From Acidimicrobiia bacterium (GTDB taxonomy: Bacteria; Actinomycetota; Acidimicrobiia; Acidimicrobiales; Poriferisodalaceae): a DNA stretch of 64,000 bases. The notes under the pieces were generated by a model. The model saw only the letters and a list, made by a program, of their open reading frames with translations, searched no databases and was not told where the DNA came from. Within the stretch, counting starts at the first letter, position 1; each line of letters opens with the position of its first letter. The stretch covers positions 23,117 to 87,116 of the forward strand of contig JAJDTF010000022.1 of the NCBI GenBank assembly GCA_022827265.1, given 5' to 3'. The translations under genes were made by a program, and so were the position numbers. Positions 18,134-29,795 of the stretch are shown here, in pieces.

Positions 18134-18910
18134 ATGACGTCCCCGTGCGCGGCCATCGTGCTGGCAGCCGGCGCCGGTACCCGCATGGGCTCAGACCTCC
18201 CGAAACCGCTCCACCCGATCGGGGGCCGCGCCATGGTGTTGCGCGTGCTCGACGCCCTGGCCGGCGTGGGCGCGGAGCCGGTCGTGGTGGTGGTCGGGCA
18301 CGGCGCAGCCCAGGTCCGCGAAGCAGTCGGAGCTGGGGCCCCTCACACCGACCAACTCATGTTCGCGACCCAGCCTGCCCAGCTCGGCACCGGCGACGCG
18401 GCACGCGTGGGGCTGTCGGCGCTGGACACGCATCCGGGGGCCAGCGATGTCCTGGTCGTGCCCGGCGACACGCCCTTGCTACGAGCCAAGACACTGAGCC
18501 GCGTCGTCGCTGAACGTCGCCGTGCCGGTGCCGCCGCCAGCTTGTTGACGGCTCAGGTCGGCGACCCCACCGGCTACGGGCGCATCGTGCGTGATGCGGC
18601 CGGCCTGACCGTCGTCGAGCAACGTGATGCGACTCCATCAGTGGCGCAGATCAACGAGATCAATGCGGGCGTGTACTGCTTCGACGCGGCCAAGCTGCGC
18701 CACGTGCTGCCGCAGCTGCGCCCGGCGAACGCCGGCTCCGAGTACTACCTCACCGACGCCATCGGCCTGCTCGCCCGCAGCGGCGAGGTGATCACCGCAG
18801 TGGCTCTCGAAGACGTCTCCGAGGCGATGGGCGTGAACGATGCCGACCAGCTAGCGGCCTGCGAAGCTGTGCTGGCCGCGCGCGCGGGCCGGTCGGCACC
18901 GATGCCATAG
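18134..18910 (+). CDS. glmU: GlmU-type N-acetylglucosamine-1-phosphate uridylyltransferase, single domain
   Basis: 258 residues. The nucleotidyltransferase half of GlmU is complete: LAAGAGTRMGSDLPKPLHPIGG, the Gln-rich loop QPAQLGTGDAAR, VVPGDTPLL, GYGRIV, EQRDATPS, EINAGVY, EYYLTD, and the end of the domain GVNDADQLAACE. The protein then stops, so the left-handed beta-helix acetyltransferase half (about 200 residues) is absent; the 220 bases that follow hold no remnant. It would make UDP-GlcNAc from GlcNAc-1-P and UTP, but the acetylation of GlcN-1-P must be done by another protein. Position between tRNA-Gln and prs is the normal glmU place. Confidence 0.85.
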   Translation: MTSPCAAIVLAAGAGTRMGSDLPKPLHPIGGRAMVLRVLDALAGVGAEPVVVVVGHGAAQVREAVGAGAPHTDQLMFATQPAQLGTGDAARVGLSALDTHPGASDVLVVPGDTPLLRAKTLSRVVAERRRAGAAASLLTAQVGDPTGYGRIVRDAAGLTVVEQRDATPSVAQINEINAGVYCFDAAKLRHVLPQLRPANAGSEYYLTDAIGLLARSGEVITAVALEDVSEAMGVNDADQLAACEAVLAARAGRSAPMP

Positions 18911-19132
18911 CCGGGGAGATGGCATGGCTGCGGAGGACCCAGGACTCGACCGCACGGTGAGAGACTCCGGGGTTCAGGCGAAGCAGCTGGGTAGTCTCGA
19001 ATTGTCGCCGGACTGCTGAACATGCCGCCAAAACCCATTGCCGAGCGTTCCGCCCAGCCCTCAGCGAGTGCTGCTTCGAGCGCGTCTGCGTCAAGCACGG
19101 CGCCCAGAGGACTGCTGCGAAAGGAACACGCA

Positions 19133-20116
19133 ATGGAGCTGGTCACCAAGAAGCGCCTGCACCTGTTCAGCGGCAGGGCGAATCCGGAATTGGCCACCGA
19201 GATTGCCGAGCAGCTCGGCGTGGAGCTCGGTGACCCCGGGCTCATCGACTTCGCCAACGGCGAGATCAAGTGCAAGTTCGCCGAGTCGATCCGCGGCGGC
19301 GACGTGTTCATCATCCAGAGCCATGCCGCCTGCGAGACCATGAGCCCCAACGACGCGATCATGGAGCAGCTCATCATGGTCGACGCCGCCCGGCGTGCAT
19401 CGGCCAAGCGCATCACCGCAGTGGCACCTCTGTACGGCTATGCCCGCCAGGATCGCAAGGCGGCCGGCCGTGAGCCGATCACCGCACGCCTGCTGGCCGA
19501 CCTGTTCACCGTCGCGGGGGCCGAGCGCCTGGTGTCGATCGATCTGCACAGCGGCCAGATCCAGGGTTTCTTCGACGGCCCGGTGGATCATCTGACGGCC
19601 GCGCCGGTGCTCATCGACTACCTGTCCGGCGTCATGGGGCCCGACTCGGTGATCGTGTCGCCTGACACCGGACGGGTGAAGGTGGCTGAGCGCTACGCGA
19701 CCCGGCTGGGCTGTGACGTCGCCTCGATCTACAAGCGCCGTGCCACCGACAACGCCAACGAGTCTGAGGCGCTCGGCATCATGGGCGAGGTGGCGGGCCG
19801 CACCTGCGTGATCATCGACGACATGATCGACACGGCAGGCACCATCTGCTCGGCCACCGAGACGCTGGTCGCCAACGGTGCCGCCGACGTGATGTGCGCC
19901 AGCACGCACGGCCTGTTCTCCGAGCCGGCGGTGGACCGTCTGAAGAACTCCTCGCTGAGCCAGGTCATCGTCACCAACACGGTGCCGATCCCCAGCTCAA
20001 AGCAGTTCGACAAGCTGGTGGTGCTGAGCGTCGCCGGCGTCTTCGCCGACGCCCTGGAGTCGGTGTTCGAGGACGCCTCGGTGTCGGAGATCTTCGACGG
20101 CCAGAACCTGTTCTGA
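19133..20116 (+). CDS. prs: Ribose-phosphate pyrophosphokinase
   Basis: 327 residues from ATG 19133, preceded by AAGGA at a good distance; an in-frame upstream extension is Ser/Ala-rich and unlikely. Features: LHLFSGRANPELA, the FANGEIKCK segment, the flexible loop YARQDRKAAGREPITA, DLHSGQIQGFF, and the PRPP-binding site VIIDDMIDTAGT. Prs makes PRPP from ribose-5-phosphate and ATP for purine, pyrimidine, His and Trp synthesis. It follows glmU, as is usual. Confidence 0.95.
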   Translation: MELVTKKRLHLFSGRANPELATEIAEQLGVELGDPGLIDFANGEIKCKFAESIRGGDVFIIQSHAACETMSPNDAIMEQLIMVDAARRASAKRITAVAPLYGYARQDRKAAGREPITARLLADLFTVAGAERLVSIDLHSGQIQGFFDGPVDHLTAAPVLIDYLSGVMGPDSVIVSPDTGRVKVAERYATRLGCDVASIYKRRATDNANESEALGIMGEVAGRTCVIIDDMIDTAGTICSATETLVANGAADVMCASTHGLFSEPAVDRLKNSSLSQVIVTNTVPIPSSKQFDKLVVLSVAGVFADALESVFEDASVSEIFDGQNLF

Positions 20117-20201
20117 AGCGGTTGCCCGGGGCGTCCGCAGTCTGAACTCGTAGGCTGTCTCGTCGCTATCGACTAGGCGCCCAGTGCTCGAAGGGGCCAG
20201 C

Positions 20202-20840
20202 ATGGAACAGCTGAAGCTCATCGCCGAGAATCGTCACGCAACCGGCTCGGGTGCGTCGCGGCGTCTGCGCGCCGAAGACAAGATCCCTGCAGTGATGTAC
20301 GGCCACGGCAGCGAACCGGTGTCGATCACGCTGGACCGGCTGCGGTTTCGGGCTGCACTGAACGCAGCGGGCCCGAACGCGATCATCACCCTCGAGGTCG
20401 AGGGCAAGAACCACCTCACCATCGTCAAGGACATGCAACGCGACACGATCGCCAACCGCGTTACGCATGTCGATTTCCTGCTGATCTCGCTCGACGAGCG
20501 CCTCGTGGTGGATGTGCCAATCCGGTTGGTCGGCGAGGCGGCGCAGGCGGGCCGCGAAGGCGCGGTGGTGCAGCAGCAGCTCATGTCGCTGCATGTTGAA
20601 TCACCCGCCGGGGTGATCCCCCCCGCGTTCGACGTCGACGTGGAGTCGCTCTCGCTGGACAACCCCATCCGTGTCAGCGATCTCACGCTGCCAGACGGCA
20701 TGGAGAGCTTGCTCGAGAGCGACACGCTGGTAGCGATCGCCCAGCGGACGCGGGCTGCAGTCGCCGCCGAGCAGGTCGACGAAGAAGGCGAGCTGGCCGA
20801 CGCCGACACCCTCGACGACGCCGCCGCCGACGAGGGCTGA
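20202..20840 (+). CDS. rplY: 50S ribosomal protein bL25 (Ctc type)
   Basis: 212 residues from ATG 20202, which follows AAGGGG with correct spacing; a GTG at 20184 is less likely. The N-terminal bL25 domain is recognisable (ATGSGASRRLRAEDKIPAVMYG, DMQRDTIANRVTHVDFLLIS) and a TL5/Ctc C-terminal domain follows, with an acidic tail of about 30 residues. It binds 5S rRNA in the large subunit. pth follows 8 bases after the stop. Confidence 0.93.
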   Translation: MEQLKLIAENRHATGSGASRRLRAEDKIPAVMYGHGSEPVSITLDRLRFRAALNAAGPNAIITLEVEGKNHLTIVKDMQRDTIANRVTHVDFLLISLDERLVVDVPIRLVGEAAQAGREGAVVQQQLMSLHVESPAGVIPPAFDVDVESLSLDNPIRVSDLTLPDGMESLLESDTLVAIAQRTRAAVAAEQVDEEGELADADTLDDAAADEG

Positions 20841-20848
20841 ACGACCCG

Positions 20849-21490
20849 GTGTCCGTGTTCCGCCGGGCGGCCGCGCGGCGGGGAACAGCCGCAGACTGGC
20901 TCGTGGTGGGTCTCGGCAATCCCGGTGAGCGCTATGCCGGAAGCCGTCACAACGTCGGGGCAGAGGCCACCGAACGCTGGGCATCGAAGCTGCGGTGCGA
21001 CTTTGCTGTGCAGCGGCGCGAGCACGCCAGCGTGGCACAGGCAACGGTCGGCGAGCGTCGCATCACGCTCGCGTGCCCGACCACCTTCATGAACGAGAGC
21101 GGCCGCAGCGTGGGCGTGCTGGTCAAGCGCTATGGCATCGTCGAGCCGTCGCGACTCGTCGTCGTCCACGACGAGCTCGACCTCGAGCCCGGCCAGGTGC
21201 GGCTCAAGTCGGGCGGCGGGATTGCCGGTCACAACGGCTTGGCCTCGATCGCCAATCAGCTAGGCACCCGCGACTTCGCACGGCTGCGCATCGGCATCGG
21301 CAAGCCGCCCCGGCCGGAAGCAGGCAAGAAGTGGGTGCTGCAACGACCGAGGGGTCACGAGGAGCCGCTAATCGACACAGCAGTGGACCTCGCAGTCGCG
21401 GGGCTCGAGGTGCTGGTGCACGACGGCATCGAGGCGGCCATGACCGTCACGAATGCTCGCCGGCGGCGAACCGAACCCCGGGCGCAGTGA
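20849..21490 (+). CDS. pth: Peptidyl-tRNA hydrolase
   Basis: 213 residues from GTG 20849. Pth signatures: VVGLGNPGERYAGSRHNVG with the catalytic His, PTTFMNESGRSV, VVHDELDLEPGQVRLKSGGGIAGHNGL, and RLRIGIGKP. It releases tRNA from drop-off peptidyl-tRNAs. Its TGA overlaps a possible GTG start of mfd, so rplY, pth and mfd are probably one transcript. Confidence 0.95.
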   Translation: MSVFRRAAARRGTAADWLVVGLGNPGERYAGSRHNVGAEATERWASKLRCDFAVQRREHASVAQATVGERRITLACPTTFMNESGRSVGVLVKRYGIVEPSRLVVVHDELDLEPGQVRLKSGGGIAGHNGLASIANQLGTRDFARLRIGIGKPPRPEAGKKWVLQRPRGHEEPLIDTAVDLAVAGLEVLVHDGIEAAMTVTNARRRRTEPRAQ

Positions 21491-21495
21491 GCCCG

Positions 21496-24400
21496 ATGAG
21501 CGACGCGCCGCTGCGGGCGCTCGCCGAGCGCCTCGGCAACGACCACGGTTTCGTGTCGATGCTGGGCCGGTCGTCCGGCTCGATTGCCGTCGCCGAGGGA
21601 GCCCGACCGTTCCTCGTCGCCGGCTTGGCGACACTGGGATCGCGCGCACCGATCCTTGTGGTCACCGCCACCGCCAACGAGGCTGAGCGCTATGCCAGCG
21701 ACCTCGGCACCTGGCTGGGGGAGGGGCAGGTAGCGCTGTTCGCTGCCTGGGAGACGCTGCCGTTCGAGCGCGTGAGCCCCGCAACCGAGACGATGGGTGG
21801 CCGGCTGGCGGTGCTGGAGGCGCTGCGAGCCACGGCTGCGGGACCTGCGTCGGCAACCGATCCTGGATCCTCGGCTGCGCCGCTGGCGCGAGACGAGACT
21901 CCCGCAGCCGACGGTACGCCTGATCTGCGGCCGAGGGCCGAGGTGATCGTGGCGCCGATCCGGGCGCTGCTGCAGCGGCTGAGCCCGAACGCGGTGAGCG
22001 ATGCGGCGGCATCGCTGCTCGTCGCCCACGGCGACCGGTGCGACTTGGGCGAGCTGGTGTCGCAGCTGGTGGCATGGGGCTACCGGCGGGAGCACCAGGT
22101 GGAGCATCGCGGCGAGGTTGCAGTGCGCGGCGGGATCGTGGACGTTTTCTGTCCGACGGCCGACGCGCCCGTGCGCATCGATCTGTGGGGCGACGAGGTG
22201 GATCGCCTCACGCAGTTCTCGGTTGCCGATCAGCGTTCGGTGGCGGAGTTGGCGCAGACGCAGATCTATCCGGCACGGGAGATGCGGCCCGACGCCGCCA
22301 TGCGAGAACGGGCCGCAGCACTGGCCGTCAGCGAGCCGTGGTGCGCCGAGCACATGGAGCGTCTCAGCAGGGGCGAGCTCTTCGACGGGATGGAGTCGTG
22401 GCTGCCCTGGCTCGCCGCAGACGAGATCGTGCTGCCGGACCTGCTCGGGCCTGACTCGCTGGTGCTGCTCTGCGAACCGCGGCGGCTCGCAGATCGCGCT
22501 GCCGACATCAAGGCGGAGACCGACGATCTCACCCAGTCGCTGGCAGTGACGTGGGGTGTGCGACGCCTTGGCGACGGTGCCAAACAGCCTGCCGGCGCCC
22601 GTGACGGGAGCGAGGACGATGCCGCAGGCTTGTTCCCGCGGTTGCACGTTGCGTTCGACCGGCTGCTGGCGCGCTGCTCCGCAGCCGTGTGGTCGGTGGA
22701 CTCCACGGCGGCGCCAGCGGCGGACGGCAGCCCCGGGCCGCATGTCGCCACCGAGTCCTGGGTGCCCGCTGCGGGCGATTCGGCACGACTGGTGACCCAG
22801 CTGCGCCGCCTGGTGCTAGGCGCCGCACCGACTGAGGTGACAGCGGCGGAACAACGAGTCACATCGCAAGCGGCGCCGCTCGGCGTGACTGCAGCGGAGC
22901 GATCCGCTGCGCGGGCGCCAGGGGGCGCCGCCGGTTCAGCGGCCGAGCAACCCATCGTGGTCGTGGCCGCCGAGGGCGACGGCTCGGCTGTCCGGCTTGC
23001 CGACGCGCTGAGCGCGGAGGAAGTGCCGCTGCGCCTGCATCGGGCGACCGGCGGCTTCGCGCCCGCGCCTGGGGGCCACGTGCTGGTCGCGCCCCTCGAG
23101 CACGGCTTCATCGCTCCTGCAGCCGGGGTGGCGGTGCTGCCGGAGGCGGAGTTCACCGGCCGGCGCCGTGTCCACCGCGCAGCCCGACGGCGGACGGGTG
23201 TAGCGCCGTCATTCGAAGACATGAACGTCGGCGATTTCGTCGTCCATCACCATCACGGCATCGCCCGCTACGCGGGACTCGTCCGGCGAGCCTTCGGCGA
23301 CGACGAGCGCGATTACCTCGAGCTGGAGTTCCGCGGGACCGACCGGCTCTACCTGCCCACCGAGCAGATCGACTTCATCCGCCCGTACATCGGCGGGGAA
23401 ACGCCCCGGCTCAGCCGCATGGGCGGCAGCGATTTCCAGCGCCAGAAAGCCAAGGTGCGCGCTGCCGTGGCTGAGATCGCCCAGGAGTTGGTGGTGCTGT
23501 ACCAGCGACGCATCACCACAGCGGGCAACGCCTACGACCCTGACGGCGGGGGCATGGCCGAACTGGCCGACAGCTTCGCCTACACGCCCACACCCGATCA
23601 GCGCCGCACGATCGACGAGGTGCTGGCGGACATGGCCGAGCCCACGCCGATGGATCGGCTCGTGGTGGGAGATGTGGGATTCGGCAAGACGGAGGTGGCG
23701 GTGCGAGCGGCATTCTGCGCTGTCAGCGCGGGCAAGCAGGCGGGGATCCTGGTGCCCACCACACTGCTGGCCCAGCAGCACCACCAGACGTTCGCCGAGC
23801 GCTTTGCCGATCACCCGGTGCGTGTGGAGGTGCTCAGCCGGTTCCTCACGCCCGCCGAGCAGCGCGCAGTGGTGGCTGGCGTGGCCGACGGCACCGTCGA
23901 TGTGGTGATTGGCACGCACCGGCTGCTGTTGGGCGACGTGAAGTTCAACGACCTGGGCCTGCTGGTGGTCGACGAGGAGCAGCGATTCGGCGTGAGTCAC
24001 AAGGAGGCGATCAAGCACCTGCGTGCCGAGGTGGACGTGCTGACGCTGAGCGCCACGCCCATCCCCCGGACGCTCGAAATGGCACTCACCGGCATCCGGG
24101 ATCTGTCGCTGCTGCAGACGCCCCCGGCCGAGCGCCAGCCCATCCTCACCCATGTCGGCCCCTACGACGAGCGCGCCGTCAGCGAGGCCATCCGCCGGGA
24201 GTTGCTGCGCGAGGGCCAGGTGTTCTTCGTGCACAACCGGGTCGCCGACATCGACACGGTGGCTGCGGGCTTGGCGGAACTGGTGCCCGAAGCGCGCATC
24301 GCCGTGGCCCACGGTCAGATGGATGAGGGCACGCTCGAGCAGGTCGTCATCGACTTCTGGGCCGGTGCATACGACGTGCTGGTCTGCACGACGATCATCG

Positions 24401-25269
24401 AGTCCGGCATCGACATGCCGAGCGTCAACACGCTGGTCGTGGATCGCGCCGACCTGCTCGGGCTCGGTCAGTTGCACCAGATCCGCGGACGTGTGGGCCG
24501 GTCGGGACAGCGTGCGTATGCCTACCTGTTCCACCCGGAGGGCCGGTCGCTGTCCGAGGAGGCCTACGAGCGCCTCCGCACGATCGGCGAGTCCACCGAG
24601 CTGGGCTCGGGATACCGGATCGCGATGCGCGACCTCCAGCTGCGCGGCGCGGGCAACCTGCTCAGCGGCGTGCAGTCGGGGCACGTTGCGGCCGTCGGAT
24701 ACGACCTCTACTGCGAACTCGTCAGCGAGGCGGTCGCGGCTTTGAACGGCGAGACGCCCGAGCGGCCGCCGGAGATCGTCATCGACCTGCCGCTGCCTGC
24801 ACACCTGCCCGACGACTACCTGGCCGACGCCACCGGTCGCCTTGAGGCGTATCGCCGGCTGGGCGCCGTCACCGAGTTGTCGGAAGTTGCCGACATCGAA
24901 GCCGAGTGGATCGACCGCTACGGCCCGGTGCCGCCGCCCGCGCAGACGCTGCTGCACGTAGCGCTCCTGCGTGCGGAGTGTCACCGGCTCGGCCTGCAAA
25001 CCGTGGCGTTCGCCCCCGGCCACGACGGGGGCCGGGTGCGCCTGGGGCCGCTCGAGCTGACGGCGAGCGAGGAGTTGCGCATGAATCGCATCTGCGCAGG
25101 CACGCCCTTCAGCGCAGCGAGGTACAAGGCCGACGGCGGAGCAGGCGGCGGCGAAGTGCAGCTGTCGGTGCGGGCGCTGAAGCCAGCCACGGTCGGGCAC
25201 CTGTTCGCGTTCTGCCAGCAGCTGCGACCCCCGTCGGCGGATTCGTCAGCAGATGACGCCCGCGACTGA
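21496..25269 (+). CDS. mfd: Transcription-repair coupling factor Mfd
   Basis: 1257 residues from ATG 21496 (GTG 21487 overlapping the pth stop is an alternative). Domains in order: UvrB-like region ([18 protein letters not shown]), a RNA-polymerase-interaction domain starting at the [18 protein letters not shown] segment, the translocase with Walker [10 protein letters not shown] near residue 725 and DEEQ near 826, the helicase C domain ([23 protein letters not shown]), and the TRCF domain at the end. Two Ala/Ser/Pro/Thr-rich inserts lengthen the N-terminal third, one built from two 16-residue repeats. Mfd removes stalled polymerase and recruits UvrA. Confidence 0.96.
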   Translation: MSDAPLRALAERLGNDHGFVSMLGRSSGSIAVAEGARPFLVAGLATLGSRAPILVVTATANEAERYASDLGTWLGEGQVALFAAWETLPFERVSPATETMGGRLAVLEALRATAAGPASATDPGSSAAPLARDETPAADGTPDLRPRAEVIVAPIRALLQRLSPNAVSDAAASLLVAHGDRCDLGELVSQLVAWGYRREHQVEHRGEVAVRGGIVDVFCPTADAPVRIDLWGDEVDRLTQFSVADQRSVAELAQTQIYPAREMRPDAAMRERAAALAVSEPWCAEHMERLSRGELFDGMESWLPWLAADEIVLPDLLGPDSLVLLCEPRRLADRAADIKAETDDLTQSLAVTWGVRRLGDGAKQPAGARDGSEDDAAGLFPRLHVAFDRLLARCSAAVWSVDSTAAPAADGSPGPHVATESWVPAAGDSARLVTQLRRLVLGAAPTEVTAAEQRVTSQAAPLGVTAAERSAARAPGGAAGSAAEQPIVVVAAEGDGSAVRLADALSAEEVPLRLHRATGGFAPAPGGHVLVAPLEHGFIAPAAGVAVLPEAEFTGRRRVHRAARRRTGVAPSFEDMNVGDFVVHHHHGIARYAGLVRRAFGDDERDYLELEFRGTDRLYLPTEQIDFIRPYIGGETPRLSRMGGSDFQRQKAKVRAAVAEIAQELVVLYQRRITTAGNAYDPDGGGMAELADSFAYTPTPDQRRTIDEVLADMAEPTPMDRLVVGDVGFGKTEVAVRAAFCAVSAGKQAGILVPTTLLAQQHHQTFAERFADHPVRVEVLSRFLTPAEQRAVVAGVADGTVDVVIGTHRLLLGDVKFNDLGLLVVDEEQRFGVSHKEAIKHLRAEVDVLTLSATPIPRTLEMALTGIRDLSLLQTPPAERQPILTHVGPYDERAVSEAIRRELLREGQVFFVHNRVADIDTVAAGLAELVPEARIAVAHGQMDEGTLEQVVIDFWAGAYDVLVCTTIIESGIDMPSVNTLVVDRADLLGLGQLHQIRGRVGRSGQRAYAYLFHPEGRSLSEEAYERLRTIGESTELGSGYRIAMRDLQLRGAGNLLSGVQSGHVAAVGYDLYCELVSEAVAALNGETPERPPEIVIDLPLPAHLPDDYLADATGRLEAYRRLGAVTELSEVADIEAEWIDRYGPVPPPAQTLLHVALLRAECHRLGLQTVAFAPGHDGGRVRLGPLELTASEELRMNRICAGTPFSAARYKADGGAGGGEVQLSVRALKPATVGHLFAFCQQLRPPSADSSADDARD
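22822..22917 (+). repeat. Two 48-base degenerate tandem repeats inside mfd
   Basis: Unit 1 is 22822-22869 and unit 2 is 22870-22917. They encode 16 residues each, [16 protein letters not shown] and [16 protein letters not shown], identical at about 8 of 16 positions. They lie in the linker before the RNA-polymerase-interaction domain. Confidence 0.55.
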
Positions 25270-25344
25270 GCGGCTGCGCCGAACGGCGAAGCCGTGCCTG
25301 GCCCGTGACGGCTCGCCTGTCCGCTGAGCACCTACGCTGCCGAG

Positions 25345-26499
25345 ATGCCCACAGCGCCGCCGAAGATTCCCGATGCCCATGCCGCCGCGGTGTCCTCGAA
25401 CGACGACCGAGCGTCAGCGGGTGCAGGCAGCGCAGGGCGGCTGTGCCGCAGGCGTGTCGGTGCTGCCGTCGCGGGAATCGCTGCGCTCGCAGCACTCGTG
25501 GCGCTCGGATGCGCCGAGGACGGCGATGTCGTCACCATCCACACGGGGCTCGAGCCTGAGCCCGACGCCGAGCTCATCGCCGAGCTCGACACCGACGGCG
25601 ACGGCGTGGTGTCACGGGAGGCAGCCGAGGCTGCGGCCGCAGAAGCCGAGGAGGAAGCCCGGCTGGAGGCCGAGCGCGCCGAACGCGACGCGGCGCGGGC
25701 TGCTCAGGAAGCCGCGTACCAGGAGCTGCTCTCCGACGCTGTCGCTGTAGCCGCGAGCTTCCCGGGCGGGCAGGTGCTCATCGGTGACGTACTCGCCAAC
25801 ATCGTCGACTCACCGGTCACGCTCATGGACGATCCGGAGAACCCGACGCACGAGGAATTCGTGTCGCGTCTCACGTCGATGATCCAGCTGCGGCTCGCCG
25901 GTGTCGCGCTGGACGAATTGGGCTTCCCTGTCGACATCGGCCTCGCTGACGCGGAGATCAATGCACAGGTGCAGGCGCACCTCGAAGGCCCCTTCGAGGA
26001 ATTCGCGCAGCAGCGCGCCATCGAGGAAGATCCCAGCATCGAGCGACTGGCGACGCCTCACTGCGTGAGTGCGCTGGCCGTGTCGTCGGAGGCCGACGCC
26101 GTCGCGGCGTCCGAGCGAGTGCAGGCCGGCGAGGCGCTGGACGACGTTGCTGCCGGGGTCAACCTGCCCGGCCTCACCGGGGCCGACGGCACCATCGGCT
26201 GCGCCCTGCCCTTGGACCGATTCGGCGGCGGCGAGCTGGCGCTGGCGCTGCTCGACTTGGAGTCTGGCGAGATGACCGCGCCGCTGATGCTGCCATCCTC
26301 AGCAAGCCCGACCGGCGAGCTCTGGGTGGTGCTGCGCCTCGACTCCTTGGACACCGATGCGACCGATCTCTCATTGATCGGGCCGTTTGCAGGCCATGTG
26401 CTGACGGAGGTCATGTCGGCCTACGAGGTGAACGTCGCCCCGGCGCTCGGCGAATGGAACGCCGGCAACCTGCGGGTGTCGCTGCCGATCCTGCCGTGA
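25345..26499 (+). CDS. SurA/PpiC-like lipoprotein (probable foldase)
   Basis: 384 residues. A long N-terminal tail precedes a hydrophobic stretch and the lipobox LVALGC near residue 56. Then come an acidic segment, a Glu/Ala coiled coil (about residues 85-120), a helical SurA-N-like region, and a parvulin-like domain beginning HCVSALAVSSEADAVAASERVQAG and containing GADGTIGCALP, the degenerate counterpart of the S-H-I-L and GGxLG motifs. Active-site residues of a prolyl isomerase are not all present, so a chaperone function is as likely. A lipoprotein at this place between mfd and eno is usual in Actinobacteria. Confidence 0.7.
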   Translation: MPTAPPKIPDAHAAAVSSNDDRASAGAGSAGRLCRRRVGAAVAGIAALAALVALGCAEDGDVVTIHTGLEPEPDAELIAELDTDGDGVVSREAAEAAAAEAEEEARLEAERAERDAARAAQEAAYQELLSDAVAVAASFPGGQVLIGDVLANIVDSPVTLMDDPENPTHEEFVSRLTSMIQLRLAGVALDELGFPVDIGLADAEINAQVQAHLEGPFEEFAQQRAIEEDPSIERLATPHCVSALAVSSEADAVAASERVQAGEALDDVAAGVNLPGLTGADGTIGCALPLDRFGGGELALALLDLESGEMTAPLMLPSSASPTGELWVVLRLDSLDTDATDLSLIGPFAGHVLTEVMSAYEVNVAPALGEWNAGNLRVSLPILP

Positions 26500-26523
26500 G
26501 CGGAGGCCGACGCGGGAGCAGCC

Positions 26524-28358
<1,835 letters not shown>

Positions 28359-28436
28359 CGAGAGCTGTGGCGGGAACATCCGCAGCGCGTGCGACGGGCC
28401 GGCGATGAGCTTGGCTCACCTGCCGATCGATCGATC

Positions 28437-28880
28437 ATGAGCACGCGCGCAGCGTCCAAACCAGACCGTCCGCGAGCAAGCGGCACCGCCCACGACGGCG
28501 ACGCATCCGACACGTCGCCGCAGCGCCGACGCCGTCGGCTGCCAGCGAGGTTCGTCGGCGTGCTGATGACGGTGAGCGCAGTCTGCCTGCTGGCGGCGGT
28601 GCTGTTCCCCTGGCAGTCGCTGGCGACTCAGCGGCGCAGCATCGACCACGCCGCCGACACCCTCGAACGGCTGCAGGCGGAGACCTCCTACCTGGCCGTC
28701 CAAGTGGCCGAGGCCAAGGATCCGGTGGTGGTGGAGCGGATTGCGCGTGAGCAGCTCTCGCTGGTGCGCGAGGGCGACACCCTGTATCGACTCAATGTGG
28801 ATCCTGCCGACGTGATCACGCTGCCGCCGGCATGGCCGCTGCCGGGCCTGGCCCACCTGCTCGGCGACGGCGACGGCTGA
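28437..28880 (+). CDS. ftsB: FtsB/DivIC-type septum formation initiator
   Basis: 147 residues from ATG 28437; an upstream GTG at 28389 would add 16. A basic N-terminal tail (RRRRRLPARF) precedes one membrane segment (about 40-60) and then a coiled coil (RRSIDHAADTLERLQAETSYLAVQVAEAKD) that ends in VERIAREQLSLVREGDTLYRL, the FtsB/DivIC family motif. Such proteins bridge FtsQ and FtsL in the divisome. It follows eno as in other Actinobacteria; the usual next genes, DUF501 and ppx, are 27 kb away. Confidence 0.88.
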   Translation: MSTRAASKPDRPRASGTAHDGDASDTSPQRRRRRLPARFVGVLMTVSAVCLLAAVLFPWQSLATQRRSIDHAADTLERLQAETSYLAVQVAEAKDPVVVERIAREQLSLVREGDTLYRLNVDPADVITLPPAWPLPGLAHLLGDGDG

Positions 28881-28891
28881 CGCGTCGCGTT

Positions 28892-28941
28892 CCGCTCTTG
28901 TTCGCTGTCGCTCACGGGCCGCTCCGGCCCTGGCTCAGCCG
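28892..28941. repeat. Intergenic hairpin repeat, copy 2 (possible bidirectional terminator)
   Basis: Second copy of the element at 3405-3468. Here the hairpin is GGGCCG-CTC-CGGCCC. It fills the space between the convergent ends of ftsB (28880) and the TetR gene (28946), a natural place for a two-way terminator. Confidence 0.5.
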
Positions 28942-28945
28942 CTGG

Positions 28946-29539
28946 CTAGTCGGTCATGATCTGCAGGGCGCGGCCGAGGATTGCGTCGCGGTGGGCGTCA
29001 GGATCCACACCGCTCTGCTCGAGCGACAGGCGGATCGTGCCCACCGCGGCTGCCGCACGGATCCGATCCTCGACATCGGGCGACGATCCGGTGAGCCAGG
29101 CAAAGAGCTTGCTGGCCTGGGCTCGCAGCCGTTGACCTGCCTCGCTCTGCTGCACATCGACATCGTTCGCCACCAGCCGGAACACGACGATGTCGTTGAC
29201 CAGCACGTCGAAGTAGCGATCGAGCACTTCCCTCAAGGCTTCCGGCGTCGGCTCCAGTTCGGCCATCCTGGCGATGATCGTCTCGCCGTCGCGCTCCATC
29301 GGCGCCAAGACCGCAGCAAGCACCTCTTCCTTGCCGGTGAAGTGGTAGTAGAGCGCTGCCGGCGTGAGGCCGAGTCCCGAAGTGAGCTGCCGGATCGACG
29401 TGCCGCGGTAGCCCTGCCGGGCGAACAGGTCACGGGCCCGCAGCAGGATCGAGCCATGCGTGCCGGTGGCCGTCTCAGCACCCTCATCGACCGCGGCAAC
29501 GGTGTCGGAAGTGCTTGCGCGCTGGACCGCCTCGGTCAT
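28946..29539 (-). CDS. TetR family transcriptional regulator
   Basis: 197 residues from ATG 29539. The N-terminal DNA-binding domain is clear: ILLRARDLFARQGYRGTSIRQLT, SGLGLTPAALYYHFTGKEEVLAAVL. The C-terminal ligand-binding half is not assignable. It is divergent from the CoxS/CoxM-type genes with a 256-base intergenic region, so it most likely represses that operon in response to the oxidised substrate or product. The frame is open far upstream, but only this start gives a normal family length. Confidence 0.88.
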   Translation of the reverse strand: MTEAVQRASTSDTVAAVDEGAETATGTHGSILLRARDLFARQGYRGTSIRQLTSGLGLTPAALYYHFTGKEEVLAAVLAPMERDGETIIARMAELEPTPEALREVLDRYFDVLVNDIVVFRLVANDVDVQQSEAGQRLRAQASKLFAWLTGSSPDVEDRIRAAAAVGTIRLSLEQSGVDPDAHRDAILGRALQIMTD

Positions 29540-29795
29540 GCCCGCAACGGCGTGTCCATAGCCACATCGCCAAACTACTGCTGCGCTTGCGGGGCGCTTG
29601 TCCTCGTGTCTGCGCGCCGTGCCTGCATGGTGCATGATGGTGGCCGCGCGGCCCGCACGGGCCGCGTCGCCGGGCGTAGGGTCCGGCTGCCGCATATCAG
29701 GCGCCCGGCTTCGCGGCCGGGCCAACGTTCGCCCGGCCGAGTGGTCGGCCGTACGATTGACCGGCCTCACGGCCGACGAGACGGGAGAGGTCATA

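Noticed and set aside
23209..25200. 663-codon minus-strand open frame opposite mfd
   Set aside because: Antisense of the well-conserved Mfd translocase; His/Arg/Gln-rich composition and no recognisable motif.
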